A program made the position numbers and the translations under genes. From NCBI GenBank assembly GCA_022702545.1, contig JAHRBC010000002.1:4464001-4528000 (forward strand): 64,000 nucleotides of DNA, written 5' to 3'. The first letter of the stretch is position 1; every line of letters begins with the position of its first letter. Origin of the DNA: Phycomyces nitens (taxonomy: Eukaryota > Mucoromycota > Mucoromycetes > Mucorales > Phycomycetaceae). Positions 9,269 through 21,800 of the stretch are shown piece by piece. The notes under the pieces are model-generated. The model ran no database searches. It saw only the letters and a list, made by a program, of their open reading frames with translations, and was not told the DNA's origin.

Positions 9269-12200
9269 ATAGTTTTGCCGATTGCTCATAATATCACAAA
9301 CAAACATACTTTTTGCACTTAATACAAAAGAACAACCTCTTCAAGACACATCTTTTGGTGCAAGAAGCATTCTCCTGCCATATCAACAACATACTTTTTT
9401 TTCGACATCTGTCCGACAATCTCGCGATTCCAGCATCTCAGCTCATCACAACATTGTCAACATCGTCAAAAACATTTTTTAATTATTAAGTAATTCGGCC
9501 TTGGCTCTTAAGAACATTTCGATCTACTTGGCAACACCTATATACTGTGAAAACCCCAACCTCTTCCTGCAACTCCTTCATCCGTTTCGTACCTAGGCGC
9601 GATTTTTTGCTGGGACCTGGTCCTTTTCCTTTATTTATTGTCCTGCCCTGTCTTGCTCTGAAAAAGTTTTTTCTTGTCTCCGACTCTATTTCCGCTGCAA
9701 TGTCCGCAGCCCTCACTCAACACTTTGATGGGTACATCGATTCTGATTACTTTTGTTGTCCATTGTGCCCACCCACAGACCATATATTATTTTTCTCAGC
9801 CCGTGCATTCTCTCTCCATGGTTCCCATAAACACAAACGTAAATTTGTAGTCAATTGGAAATGCTATGACTGTACAAAGGCGTTTACAAGTCGTGATGAT
9901 TTTATTCACCATGAATGTGTCCTGTCCTATGTGGCCCCTCACCTTGTTCGTGTTCCTCCTCTCTCTGGCCATTCACCTGCCTGTCAACCCATTGACGATT
10001 TTCCTGTCATCAGCACTGCCAAGGCCTTCATCTGTCCATGTTGCCCAAGCCAATACACTGAGGCATATTCTCTTCAACGTCACCATCTTGCCAAGCACAA
10101 ACGATATTTGCGGATCGTTTGGACTTGCCCATGCCGTTGTGGTTTTGCCACAGTTGAGAAACTGGATGTCACCAACCATGTCAAGTACGATTGTGCCGTT
10201 GGAACTGACGTTGACGATGTTGATCTTGACAATAGCATTTGCTATGGTTGTGACCAATACTTCCCTTCTTGTGATCTCGTTTCCCATCGTCAAACACACC
10301 CTGGTTTCGTTGATGCCCTTGCAGGAACATGGCGCCTCCCTTTTGCTGGGACAGAACTCTCTACATTGAACGATATCATTGGACTTGTTGGTTGGGATTC
10401 TGCTACAATCACGCAACATCTTCGTCAGAAACGTATCTGGAAACACCCCAACATTATCAGTTCGTTCTTACAGAAATCGGGCTCCTCACCACTGCCTCTG
10501 CTTCCTTCTCTGGTTGGCGAAAATCGATTCTCTGCTTTGAGTACTGCCTTGGACACTGGTGACGATTGTGAGAGCGATGTGGACGATACTCCTCTTGATG
10601 CATTTGATACACCCATTGGTGTTTTGGACGCCACAGCCAACTCTAACATCGATTCACACAACGATGATAACGATAGCTCTGGGTTCACCACTCCACTTGC
10701 CACATCACCAGCTTTGCCACCTCAACCCTCTACCATTTTCATGCTGGGCAAACGTACACTAAACGATCGTTCACCACAACCAACTGGGTATCGTTTTACA
10801 CGCCCACCTGCAAAGACCCTGGCCTCTGTTGCTCACACTCCCCAGACTGCTTCTGCTGCTCCCATTGTTGTTTCTACCTTTGAGCAAGCATCGAACTTTC
10901 TGCGTGGACTCGACCTCAAGCTCCCAACACCACCTTCCCCACCATCACCAACGCCTTCTCCTCTGATCTCGCCTCTTCTTCTTGCTTACTCTGCCCATGA
11001 GGGCGATGTTCTGGCTGATATTCTGGACGAAAACTCTGTTGACGCTGATCATTCTGATCATGCTGATACAATTGGTGCCGTTGAAGTTGCTGCTGATGTT
11101 TTGTCTTGCACTGGTAGTGTACCTCCTGTTGTTTTGCCTGTCCCAACTCGTACACCATTGTCTCCACGCTTCTCTTCCCCTACTGTCTCTCCTGCTTGTG
11201 TTGACTGGCATGACTGTTGGAATATGGACCCTGCTCGCCGTGCTCGTCTCTTTGCTGACCAAGATCGCCAGAATTCTCTTGCTAGAGAACGTAGAGCCCC
11301 TCCAACTTCCCAACGGCCTCCAGAACCACGCCCTTCACCTACCCCTACCCCCACCATCCACCCCCAAAGACTTGCGTTCATCACGAACCAGGCTGTGCCA
11401 CCCTCACCAACTGTCACTTTCCCTTTTGACGAGGTGTCTATGCACCCAAGTCGACGTGCTCTGCTAGACTTTGCAGACTGTGGTGGTCCTTCTCTGGCCC
11501 CACTTGATCAGGTTGTCTCTTCTTTGGACGTGAACGTTGTTCAACGGCGAAAATCACGTCGTCAACGTACTGGAGTAGTCAAGACTGCTCAACCATGTCT
11601 TCCTTCTGTACAGCCCATGACGATTGCCATGATTGACGCTGCTTTGGATTCTTCCTCGAATGACGATGGGAGTGATTGTGCTGCGGTAGAAGCAATGGAG
11701 ATCTGTGTGGATGTGCTTAAAAAGTCTAAAAACCGACGTAGACGTGGTAACAAAAAGAACAAAGGAAAGGATAAGGACCCTGCGCCTGACATATCCACTC
11801 TGACGCCGCCTCCTGTTCTGCCTGTTCCCAATGTGACAAAACCCTGCCCCCCACCCATTGGACCCACATCGTCAACGTCTCCTTCACCCTCTACACCACA
11901 CACTCCACGACGCACACGCACCCGTCCACAGCCTTCCACCTCACAGCACCGTTCTTCACAAACCAACTCTGCCCCACAGCAACCAACCCCCTGTACACCT
12001 CCACCACTGTCCGTGCCAGCTACCTCTGCAACACCAACTGCTCCACGTTTGGATAACGATGAGTTTATTTTGGATACACCTATGGAATATACTGGACATG
12101 CTAACCAACCTGATCCCACTCCACTTACCTCTTCAGTGTCAACCAGCCTTGCTCCCACTCCATGGACTCCACACAACCGCCGCCAATATCCATCCATTGC

Positions 12201-15200
12201 ACAGATGATGGCTTCACGTACATCTCGTCCATATCTGCGGATTCCTCTGTTTGAGACCGTTGACTTGCGTAAATCGTTTGAGTTGACCATAGATTCTCTT
12301 GTTTCTCAACATTTGGTCACTCCTTCTGACAATCGTCAAACGGTTGAACAAAAGAACAACGCCTTCCATGACGAGTTGTACATGTTGATCTCTGAGTACA
12401 CGCGGCCAAAGCAAGACAGTGAACGAAGTGGGCTTCGCCCTATGGATGGTGTTGACGATATCACTCACGCCCTCAATGACAATCCCAATCTCACAGGTGG
12501 TGAACGTCGTCGTCTCCTACGCCGTCGTAATCGTCTTCGTGAAGGTCGTGAGGCTGAAACCGTCTTCCACCAATACAGACATCGTGCAAAGATCACCTAT
12601 GACAATATGGTTAACCCTGTTGAACGTCAAGCTTGCCCAATTGCCCCCTCTGTTTTGCACAATCACTTTGACGATCGCTATGGTCTTCCCTCTGTCTCTG
12701 CCTCTGTTCCTCCCACGCAACATGCATATGGTACCCGCCAATTGACCACGATCAACGAGGATCTTGTGCTCAACATTCTGCGCAAGTTCAACAAGGCGTC
12801 GTCTCCTGGATTCGATGGTATCCCGTACAAGGTGTGGTCCCTTTTTCCCTGTCTCAACCGTTGGCTTCTGGCTATATTCCGTCGTTGTCAACATTTGGCT
12901 TGGATTCCCCAACACTGGCGCCTCTCACGAACGATTCTGTTGTATAAGAAGGGTGACCCACACGATCCTGGTAACTGGCGTCCCATTGCTCTCCAAAATT
13001 CGGCTGGTAAACTTTACTCTGCTGTCATTGATCGTCTCATGCGTGATGTGCTCGAATCCATCGTTCCCAAAAACCAAAAGGGATTCATGCCAACACCTGG
13101 ATGCTTTGAGCACGACTTCTATATTCATGCCATGATCAGAAAAGCACGCCGTAAAGATCTCCCCTTGTATGTTTGCTCCTATGATCTCAAGGATGCCTTT
13201 GGGAGTGTATCTCATACCAGAATTCGTGCTGCGTTGGTTTATGCTGGCCTTGATCGTCGTTCTGTACGATTGGTTATGAGCATGTATGATGATATATCTT
13301 GTTGGGTTCACACACCTTCTGGCCCGTCTGACTTGGTTAATCTAATGCGTGGAACCAAACAGGGTGATCCTTCGTCCCCTCTGATCTTCACTCTTTGTCT
13401 TTTGGAACTGACACATCGCCTCAACGCCCTTCAACCTGCCACTCAAGCTTCATACCACAACCACCTTCTCCTGGCTGACGATTTGACAATCTTTTCCCAT
13501 GACCCTGCTCATTTCCGTCGCCTACATGCCGAAGTCGTTGGATTTATGGATGAACACGAGTTGACTATCAACGCCAACAAGACCTGCTTCTCTGCCACCA
13601 AACCTGGACATCGTAGCCGTAATCGTCGCCTTCGTGATCGTCGCATGCAACTGGATTACCACAATGAACCTATTCCCTGCATTGACCTCAATCACGATTG
13701 GAAGTATCTGGGTAATTCGGTTGGCTTGCAACGTCGTGGAATATTTGGTAGCTTCAAGGCTCTCTTGGGGCAAATTGACAAAGAACTGAAGACCGTTGCC
13801 AGCTCAAAACTGCGCATTTTTCAAAAGCATCACGCCATCAAGACATTCATTCTTCCTCAGCTTGAATACTTTGTTCGATTGAACGGTCTCAGTCCACATC
13901 ATGCCAAGCAGCTTGGTCAAACCCTGCGTAAATCCGTACGTAAGTTCTGTCAGCTCCCAGCCAGTGCCTCTTTGTCTCTCTTCCACCTGCCTGTTGATCA
14001 GGGCGGTCTAGGATACTATGATCCAACGGATTGGTCTGCAAGTACCCAAATCGTGCACATTGTGGGCTTGCTCAATTCAACGGATCCAGCAGTAAGACAT
14101 CTTGTACGTGAGGAAATCTCCACCCTTGTAGAAACACGGTACAACAAACCTCTCTCCAATGACACCGTTGACTTTCCTGTGGGGCTATGCACCGATCAGC
14201 AAGTACTGGCATACATGTCTGGACAGTATGAGCACTTGAAAAAGGGACGATACGTTGACGCCGTTGATCCTTCTGCTGGTATTGTTGCTGCCATCAAGCA
14301 CGTTGGTTGCCGTTTTGTGCTCACTGAGGCCGATTCCCACTTGCCTGACAGTTTTGTCCAATTTGCCATTGACGAAGACACTATTGTTGCAGATGCTCTG
14401 ACCACTCCACGCCGCAAAACAACGATGATAGGACGCATCAAGCGATTTTGTCAATCAAAACTTCTTGCACGTTGGCAGACCCAGGTTAAACAAGGCCAGT
14501 CCGTTTCCTCCCTCCAGCACCCTGCCTCCAACGCTTGGATAAGGACAGACGATCTCCACCCTGGTGCATATGCATTTGCCCTCAAAAGTCGCCTGGACAT
14601 GCTCCCTACCAATGCCAATAAAGTGAAATGGGGATTTGGTCAGACACGCAATTGTCACTCTTGTTCTCTACCCGAAGATATCCACCACGTCCTCTGCTTC
14701 TGTCGCAATAACCAAAGCAAGACACTCCAAACAGAAAGGCACAACAAGGTGTTGCAACGAATCGTCTCTGCTGCACGTTATAACAACCGTTCTTGCACGA
14801 TCTCAGTCAACCAACGCCCCCCACTGCTTTCCAGCCAAAGTGTGCGGCCTGATCTTGTTGTGGTAGATGAAGAGAAGAAAACGGTGTTCATCACTGATGT
14901 TGTCATCACTGCCCAGTCCTCATCACAATCAACTGATGCAACTTCCTGCCTGACACGTGCCCGTCAACGAAAATTGGACAAGTATAAATCTGTCAAAGAT
15001 GCATACGAGGCCATGGGTTTTTCTGTGACGATGAGTGCGTTTGCCTTTGGAGATGTTGGTGGCACAGATGAGGAGAATTTTTCGCAATTGCTAATGTTGA
15101 AATGCAAGCGCGGTTATGCTGAACGTCTTCATCGTTGGTTGATCTGTGACATTCTGCGTTTTGGTCATCGTTTGTGGATTCAACGCTGTAGAGGAGTGTA

Positions 15201-15834
15201 CCCTGCTGGACCTGTTTATTCTTCCACAGATATTGACGCGCGTCAGCAGTCACAGCCCCAAAACAGTTCCCCCACTGGCTCCACTCAACCTCTGCCTGCC
15301 ACACCTGTGCCCTCTTCGCCCTCTGCGCCTGCCCCTTTGCCTTCTCCTGTTCCTGTTGCTGCCAGTACTTTTACCTCTCACTGTGCACCAACCCACAGAC
15401 CACGTCGTTCTGCTCCGCCTTCCTCATCTCCGCAAAATGAGATTGGCCATCACTCCGACACTTCTTCTGGACAAGGATCTCGTCTGCGCCGTCGTCAAGG
15501 TCGTCGTGCTGCTTCCCAGCCTGCATAATGGAATTCAACGATGGACACACTTGTTCCTTTCTTCCCTTTAACTCATCTACTTTTCCCAGTGTCCGAATTC
15601 TTTTCTGTGTTTTTACACCATTTCTTCTTTTCTTTACACCCTTGTCTCTTTTTATTTATTTTATTTTATATCTGTTTCTGCCCATTCAACCTCTCAGTGT
15701 TAGGGCAGCTGGTCATAGGCTATACTTCTTGTTAAGACTTTACGTCTTTTCCTTCATCTTTTTAAAGTTTAGGTTTTTATACTACTTTCTCTTGCCTCTT
15801 ATTGACACTCTTCGCATAAAATAAAAGTATTATT
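9269..15834 (+). mobile_element. tRNA-Glu-specific RLE-type LINE, copy 1
   Basis: Full-length 6,566-bp unit directly after the intact tRNA gene. The 5' leader (9269-9699) is followed by one large ORF and a pyrimidine-rich 3' UTR of about 305 bp with a small hairpin (AAGAC, loop TTTAC, GTCTT at about 15739). It ends AAAATAAAAGTATTATT without a poly(A) tail, then GGTTCGATTCC of the tRNA B box. Start and end are defined by comparison with the three following units. The protein architecture places it with the R2/CRE/NeSL-type elements that use a restriction-like endonuclease for target-primed reverse transcription. Confidence 0.9.
9700..15528 (+). CDS. LINE polyprotein: zinc fingers, reverse transcriptase, RLE endonuclease (copy 1)
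   Basis: 1942 residues. Start at MSAALTQ, because the in-frame upstream ATG at 9547 is out of frame in copies 2, 3 and 5. Residues 20-200 hold five C2H2/C2HC fingers (C20/C23-H40/H45; C55/C58-H70/C73; C112/C115-H128/H133; C143-H160-C165; C181/C184-H196/H200), expected to bind target DNA. Residues about 280-860 are Pro/Ser/Thr-rich with a basic patch (KKSKNRRRRGNKKNKGK). Reverse transcriptase motifs: NWRPIAL, motif A DLKDAF (D1162), motif B GTKQGDPSSP (1218), motif C LADDL (D1260, D1261). A knuckle C1652-C1655-H1662-C1666 precedes the endonuclease motif RPD (D1718), X14, D1733, then KLDKY. The tail is Pro/Ser-rich ending in RRRQGRR. Known family role: nick the target, prime cDNA synthesis there, integrate. 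Confidence 0.93.
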   Translation: MSAALTQHFDGYIDSDYFCCPLCPPTDHILFFSARAFSLHGSHKHKRKFVVNWKCYDCTKAFTSRDDFIHHECVLSYVAPHLVRVPPLSGHSPACQPIDDFPVISTAKAFICPCCPSQYTEAYSLQRHHLAKHKRYLRIVWTCPCRCGFATVEKLDVTNHVKYDCAVGTDVDDVDLDNSICYGCDQYFPSCDLVSHRQTHPGFVDALAGTWRLPFAGTELSTLNDIIGLVGWDSATITQHLRQKRIWKHPNIISSFLQKSGSSPLPLLPSLVGENRFSALSTALDTGDDCESDVDDTPLDAFDTPIGVLDATANSNIDSHNDDNDSSGFTTPLATSPALPPQPSTIFMLGKRTLNDRSPQPTGYRFTRPPAKTLASVAHTPQTASAAPIVVSTFEQASNFLRGLDLKLPTPPSPPSPTPSPLISPLLLAYSAHEGDVLADILDENSVDADHSDHADTIGAVEVAADVLSCTGSVPPVVLPVPTRTPLSPRFSSPTVSPACVDWHDCWNMDPARRARLFADQDRQNSLARERRAPPTSQRPPEPRPSPTPTPTIHPQRLAFITNQAVPPSPTVTFPFDEVSMHPSRRALLDFADCGGPSLAPLDQVVSSLDVNVVQRRKSRRQRTGVVKTAQPCLPSVQPMTIAMIDAALDSSSNDDGSDCAAVEAMEICVDVLKKSKNRRRRGNKKNKGKDKDPAPDISTLTPPPVLPVPNVTKPCPPPIGPTSSTSPSPSTPHTPRRTRTRPQPSTSQHRSSQTNSAPQQPTPCTPPPLSVPATSATPTAPRLDNDEFILDTPMEYTGHANQPDPTPLTSSVSTSLAPTPWTPHNRRQYPSIAQMMASRTSRPYLRIPLFETVDLRKSFELTIDSLVSQHLVTPSDNRQTVEQKNNAFHDELYMLISEYTRPKQDSERSGLRPMDGVDDITHALNDNPNLTGGERRRLLRRRNRLREGREAETVFHQYRHRAKITYDNMVNPVERQACPIAPSVLHNHFDDRYGLPSVSASVPPTQHAYGTRQLTTINEDLVLNILRKFNKASSPGFDGIPYKVWSLFPCLNRWLLAIFRRCQHLAWIPQHWRLSRTILLYKKGDPHDPGNWRPIALQNSAGKLYSAVIDRLMRDVLESIVPKNQKGFMPTPGCFEHDFYIHAMIRKARRKDLPLYVCSYDLKDAFGSVSHTRIRAALVYAGLDRRSVRLVMSMYDDISCWVHTPSGPSDLVNLMRGTKQGDPSSPLIFTLCLLELTHRLNALQPATQASYHNHLLLADDLTIFSHDPAHFRRLHAEVVGFMDEHELTINANKTCFSATKPGHRSRNRRLRDRRMQLDYHNEPIPCIDLNHDWKYLGNSVGLQRRGIFGSFKALLGQIDKELKTVASSKLRIFQKHHAIKTFILPQLEYFVRLNGLSPHHAKQLGQTLRKSVRKFCQLPASASLSLFHLPVDQGGLGYYDPTDWSASTQIVHIVGLLNSTDPAVRHLVREEISTLVETRYNKPLSNDTVDFPVGLCTDQQVLAYMSGQYEHLKKGRYVDAVDPSAGIVAAIKHVGCRFVLTEADSHLPDSFVQFAIDEDTIVADALTTPRRKTTMIGRIKRFCQSKLLARWQTQVKQGQSVSSLQHPASNAWIRTDDLHPGAYAFALKSRLDMLPTNANKVKWGFGQTRNCHSCSLPEDIHHVLCFCRNNQSKTLQTERHNKVLQRIVSAARYNNRSCTISVNQRPPLLSSQSVRPDLVVVDEEKKTVFITDVVITAQSSSQSTDATSCLTRARQRKLDKYKSVKDAYEAMGFSVTMSAFAFGDVGGTDEENFSQLLMLKCKRGYAERLHRWLICDILRFGHRLWIQRCRGVYPAGPVYSSTDIDARQQSQPQNSSPTGSTQPLPATPVPSSPSAPAPLPSPVPVAASTFTSHCAPTHRPRRSAPPSSSPQNEIGHHSDTSSGQGSRLRRRQGRRAASQPA

Positions 15835-15856
15835 GGTTCGATTCCCCGATGCGGAA
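15835..15856 (+). repeat. tRNA-Glu 3' fragment at LINE copy 1/2 junction
   Basis: 22 bp identical to bases 9247-9268 of the tRNA gene: B box GGTTCGATTCC, 3' T stem, 3' acceptor strand and discriminator. It is the duplicated insertion target. Copy 2 follows with ATAGTTTTGCCG exactly as copy 1 follows the intact tRNA. Confidence 0.92.
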
Positions 15857-18800
15857 ATAGTTTTGCCGATTGCTCATAATATCACAAACAAACATACTTT
15901 TTGCACTTAATACAAAAGAACAACCTCTTCAAGACACATCTTTTGGTGCAAGAAGCATTCTCCTGCCATATCAACAACATACTTTTTTCGACATCTGTCC
16001 GACAATCTCGCGATTCCAGCATCTCAGCTCATCACAACATTGTCAACATCGTCAAAAACATTTTTTAATTATTAAGTAATTCGGCCTTGGCTCTTAAGAA
16101 CATTTCGATCTACTTGGCAACACCTATATACTGTGAAAACCCCAACCTCTTCCTGCAACTCCTTCATCCGTTTCGTACCTAGGCGCGATTTTTTGCTGGG
16201 ACCTGGTCCTTTTCCTTTATTTATTGTCCTGCCCTGTCTTGCTCTGAAAAAGTTTTTTTCTTGTCTCCGACTCTATTTCCGCTGCAATGTCCGCAGCCCT
16301 CACTCAACACTTTGATGGGTACATCGATTCTGATTACTTTTGTTGTCCATTGTGCCCACCCACAGACCATATATTATTTTTCTCAGCCCGTGCATTCTCT
16401 CTCCATGGTTCCCATAAACACAAACGTAAATTTGTAGTCAATTGGAAATGCTATGACTGTACAAAGGCGTTTACAAGTCGTGATGATTTTATTCACCATG
16501 AATGTGTCCTGTCCTATGTGGCCCCTCACCTTGTTCGTGTTCCTCCTCTCTCTGGCCATTCACCTGCCTGTCAACCCATTGACGATTTTCCTGTCATCAG
16601 CACTGCCAAGGCCTTCATCTGTCCATGTTGCCCAAGCCAATACACTGAGGCATATTCTCTTCAACGTCACCATCTTGCCAAGCACAAACGATATTTGCGG
16701 ATCGTTTGGACTTGCCCATGCCGTTGTGGTTTTGCCACAGTTGAGAAACTGGATGTCACCAACCATGTCAAGTACGATTGTGCCGTTGGAACTGACGTTG
16801 ACGATGTTGATCTTGACAATAGCATTTGCTATGGTTGTGACCAATACTTCCCTTCTTGTGATCTCGTTTCCCATCGTCAAACACACCCTGGTTTCGTTGA
16901 TGCCCTTGCAGGAACATGGCGCCTCCCTTTTGCTGGGACAGAACTCTCTACATTGAACGATATCATTGGACTTGTTGGTTGGGATTCTGCTACAATCACG
17001 CAACATCTTCGTCAGAAACGTATCTGGAAACACCCCAACATTATCAGTTCGTTCTTACAGAAATCGGGCTCCTCACCACTGCCTCTGCTTCCTTCTCTGG
17101 TTGGCGAAAATCGATTCTCTGCTTTGAGTACTGCCTTGGACACTGGTGACGATTGTGAGAGCGATGTGGACGATACTCCTCTTGATGCATTTGATACACC
17201 CATTGGTGTTTTGGACGCCACAGCCAACTCTAACATCGATTCACACAACGATGATAACGATAGCTCTGGGTTCACCACTCCACTTGCCACATCACCAGCT
17301 TTGCCACCTCAACCCTCTACCATTTTCATGCTGGGCAAACGTACACTAAACGATCGTTCACCACAACCAACTGGGTATCGTTTTACACGCCCACCTGCAA
17401 AGACCCTGGCCTCTGTTGCTCACACTCCCCAGACTGCTTCTGCTGCTCCCATTGTTGTTTCTACCTTTGAGCAAGCATCGAACTTTCTGCGTGGACTCGA
17501 CCTCAAGCTCCCAACACCACCTTCCCCACCATCACCAACGCCTTCTCCTCTGATCTCGCCTCTTCTTCTTGCTTACTCTGCCCATGAGGGCGATGTTCTG
17601 GCTGATATTCTGGACGAAAACTCTGTTGACGCTGATCATTCTGATCATGCTGATACAATTGGTGCCGTTGAAGTTGCTGCTGATGTTTTGTCTTGCACTG
17701 GTAGTGTACCTCCTGTTGTTTTGCCTGTCCCAACTCGTACACCATTGTCTCCACGCTTCTCTTCCCCTACTGTCTCTCCTGCTTGTGTTGACTGGCATGA
17801 CTGTTGGAATATGGACCCTGCTCGCCGTGCTCGTCTCTTTGCTGACCAAGATCGCCAGAATTCTCTTGCTAGAGAACGTAGAGCCCCTCCAACTTCCCAA
17901 CGGCCTCCAGAACCACGCCCTTCACCTACCCCTACCCCCACCATCCACCCCCAAAGACTTGCGTTCATCACGAACCAGGCTGTGCCACCCTCACCAACTG
18001 TCACTTTCCCTTTTGACGAGGTGTCTATGCACCCAAGTCGACGTGCTCTGCTAGACTTTGCAGACTGTGGTGGTCCTTCTCTGGCCCCACTTGATCAGGT
18101 TGTCTCTTCTTTGGACGTGAACGTTGTTCAACGGCGAAAATCACGTCGTCAACGTACTGGAGTAGTCAAGACTGCTCAACCATGTCTTCCTTCTGTACAG
18201 CCCATGACGATTGCCATGATTGACGCTGCTTTGGATTCTTCCTCGAATGACGATGGGAGTGATTGTGCTGCGGTAGAAGCAATGGAGATCTGTGTGGATG
18301 TGCTTAAAAAGTCTAAAAACCGACGTAGACGTGGTAACAAAAAGAACAAAGGAAAGGATAAGGACCCTGCGCCTGACATATCCACTCTGACGCCGCCTCC
18401 TGTTCTGCCTGTTCCCAATGTGACAAAACCCTGCCCCCCACCCATTGGACCCACATCGTCAACGTCTCCTTCACCCTCTACACCACACACTCCACGACGC
18501 ACACGCACCCGTCCACAGCCTTCCACCTCACAGCACCGTTCTTCACAAACCAACTCTGCCCCACAGCAACCAACCCCTGTACACCTCCACCACTGTCCGT
18601 GCCAGCTACCTCTGCAACACCAACTGCTCCACGTTTGGATAACGATGAGTTTATTTTGGATACACCTATGGAATATACTGGACATGCTAACCAACCTGAT
18701 CCCACTCCACTTACCTCTTCAGTGTCAACCAGCCTTGCTCCCACTCCATGGACTCCACACAACCGCCGCCAATATCCATCCATTGCACAGATGATGGCTT

Positions 18801-21800
18801 CACGTACATCTCGTCCATATCTGCGGATTCCTCTGTTTGAGACCGTTGACTTGCGTAAATCGTTTGAGTTGACCATAGATTCTCTTGTTTCTCAACATTT
18901 GGTCACTCCTTCTGACAATCGTCAAACGGTTGAACAAAAGAACAACGCCTTCCATGACGAGTTGTACATGTTGATCTCTGAGTACACGCGGCCAAAGCAA
19001 GACAGTGAACGAAGTGGGCTTCGCCCTATGGATGGTGTTGACGATATCACTCACGCCCTCAATGACAATCCCAATCTCACAGGTGGTGAACGTCGTCGTC
19101 TCCTACGCCGTCGTAATCGTCTTCGTGAAGGTCGTGAGGCTGAAACCGTCTTCCACCAATACAGACATCGTGCAAAGATCACCTATGACAATATGGTTAA
19201 CCCTGTTGAACGTCAAGCTTGCCCAATTGCCCCCTCTGTTTTGCACAATCACTTTGACGATCGCTATGGTCTTCCCTCTGTCTCTGCCTCTGTTCCTCCC
19301 ACGCAACATGCATATGGTACCCGCCAATTGACCACGATCAACGAGGATCTTGTGCTCAACATTCTGCGCAAGTTCAACAAGGCGTCGTCTCCTGGATTCG
19401 ATGGTATCCCGTACAAGGTGTGGTCCCTTTTTCCCTGTCTCAACCGTTGGCTTCTGGCTATATTCCGTCGTTGTCAACATTTGGCTTGGATTCCCCAACA
19501 CTGGCGCCTCTCACGAACGATTCTGTTGTATAAGAAGGGTGACCCACACGATCCTGGTAACTGGCGTCCCATTGCTCTCCAAAATTCGGCTGGTAAACTT
19601 TACTCTGCTGTCATTGATCGTCTCATGCGTGATGTGCTCGAATCCATCGTTCCCAAAAACCAAAAGGGATTCATGCCAACACCTGGATGCTTTGAGCACG
19701 ACTTCTATATTCATGCCATGATCAGAAAAGCACGCCGTAAAGATCTCCCCTTGTATGTTTGCTCCTATGATCTCAAGGATGCCTTTGGGAGTGTATCTCA
19801 TACCAGAATTCGTGCTGCGTTGGTTTATGCTGGCCTTGATCGTCGTTCTGTACGATTGGTTATGAGCATGTATGATGATATATCTTGTTGGGTTCACACA
19901 CCTTCTGGCCCGTCTGACTTGGTTAATCTAATGCGTGGAACCAAACAGGGTGATCCTTCGTCCCCTCTGATCTTCACTCTTTGTCTTTTGGAACTGACAC
20001 ATCGCCTCAACGCCCTTCAACCTGCCACTCAAGCTTCATACCACAACCACCTTCTCCTGGCTGACGATTTGACAATCTTTTCCCATGACCCTGCTCATTT
20101 CCGTCGCCTACATGCCGAAGTCGTTGGATTTATGGATGAACACGAGTTGACTATCAACGCCAACAAGACCTGCTTCTCTGCCACCAAACCTGGACATCGT
20201 AGCCGTAATCGTCGCCTTCGTGATCGTCGCATGCAACTGGATTACCACAATGAACCTATTCCCTGCATTGACCTCAATCACGATTGGAAGTATCTGGGTA
20301 ATTCGGTTGGCTTGCAACGTCGTGGAATATTTGGTAGCTTCAAGGCTCTCTTGGGGCAAATTGACAAAGAACTGAAGACCGTTGCCAGCTCAAAACTGCG
20401 CATTTTTCAAAAGCATCACGCCATCAAGACATTCATTCTTCCTCAGCTTGAATACTTTGTTCGATTGAACGGTCTCAGTCCACATCATGCCAAGCAGCTT
20501 GGTCAAACCCTGCGTAAATCCGTACGTAAGTTCTGTCAGCTCCCAGCCAGTGCCTCTTTGTCTCTCTTCCACCTGCCTGTTGATCAGGGCGGTCTAGGAT
20601 ACTATGATCCAACGGATTGGTCTGCAAGTACCCAAATCGTGCACATTGTGGGCTTGCTCAATTCAACGGATCCAGCAGTAAGACATCTTGTACGTGAGGA
20701 AATCTCCACCCTTGTAGAAACACGGTACAACAAACCTCTCTCCAATGACACCGTTGACTTTCCTGTGGGGCTATGCACCGATCAGCAAGTACTGGCATAC
20801 ATGTCTGGACAGTATGAGCACTTGAAAAAGGGACGATACGTTGACGCCGTTGATCCTTCTGCTGGTATTGTTGCTGCCATCAAGCACGTTGGTTGCCGTT
20901 TTGTGCTCACTGAGGCCGATTCCCACTTGCCTGACAGTTTTGTCCAATTTGCCATTGACGAAGACACTATTGTTGCAGATGCTCTGACCACTCCACGCCG
21001 CAAAACAACGATGATAGGACGCATCAAGCGATTTTGTCAATCAAAACTTCTTGCACGTTGGCAGACCCAGGTTAAACAAGGCCAGTCCGTTTCCTCCCTC
21101 CAGCACCCTGCCTCCAACGCTTGGATAAGGACAGACGATCTCCACCCTGGTGCATATGCATTTGCCCTCAAAAGTCGCCTGGACATGCTTCCTACCAATG
21201 CCAATAAAGTGAAATGGGGATTTGGTCAGACACGCAATTGTCACTCTTGTTCTCTACCCGAAGATATCCACCACGTCCTCTGCTTCTGTCGCAATAACCA
21301 AAGCAAGACACTCCAAACAGAAAGGCACAACAAGGTGTTGCAACGAATCGTCTCTGCTGCACGTTATAACAACCGTTCTTGCACAATCTCAGTCAACCAA
21401 CGCCCCCCACTGCTTTCCAGCCAAAGTGTGCGGCCTGATCTTGTTGTGGTAGATGAAGAGAAGAAAACGGTGTTCATCACTGATGTTGTCATCACTGCCC
21501 AGTCCTCATCACAATCAACTGATGCAACTTCCTGCCTGACACGTGCCCGTCAACGAAAATTGGACAAGTATAAATCTGTCAAAGATGCATACGAGGCCTT
21601 GGGTTTTTCTGTGACGATGAGTGCGTTTGCCTTTGGAGATGTTGGTGGCACAGATGAGGAGAATTTTTCGCAATTGCTAATGTTGAAATGCAAGCGCGGT
21701 TATGCTGAACGTCTTCATCGTTGGTTGATCTGTGACATTCTGCGTTTTGGTCATCGTTTGTGGATTCAACGCTGTAGAGGAGTGTACCCTGCTGGACCTG

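Noticed and set aside
9547..9699. Upstream extension of the LINE protein from the ATG at 9547
   Set aside because: The frame is broken in three of five copies while the rest of the gene is intact, so it is most likely untranslated leader.
11589..12290. Long minus-strand ORF across the LINE linker
   Set aside because: It is a shadow of the Pro/Ser/Thr-rich + strand coding sequence, is repeated in every copy and is broken wherever the LINE decays.
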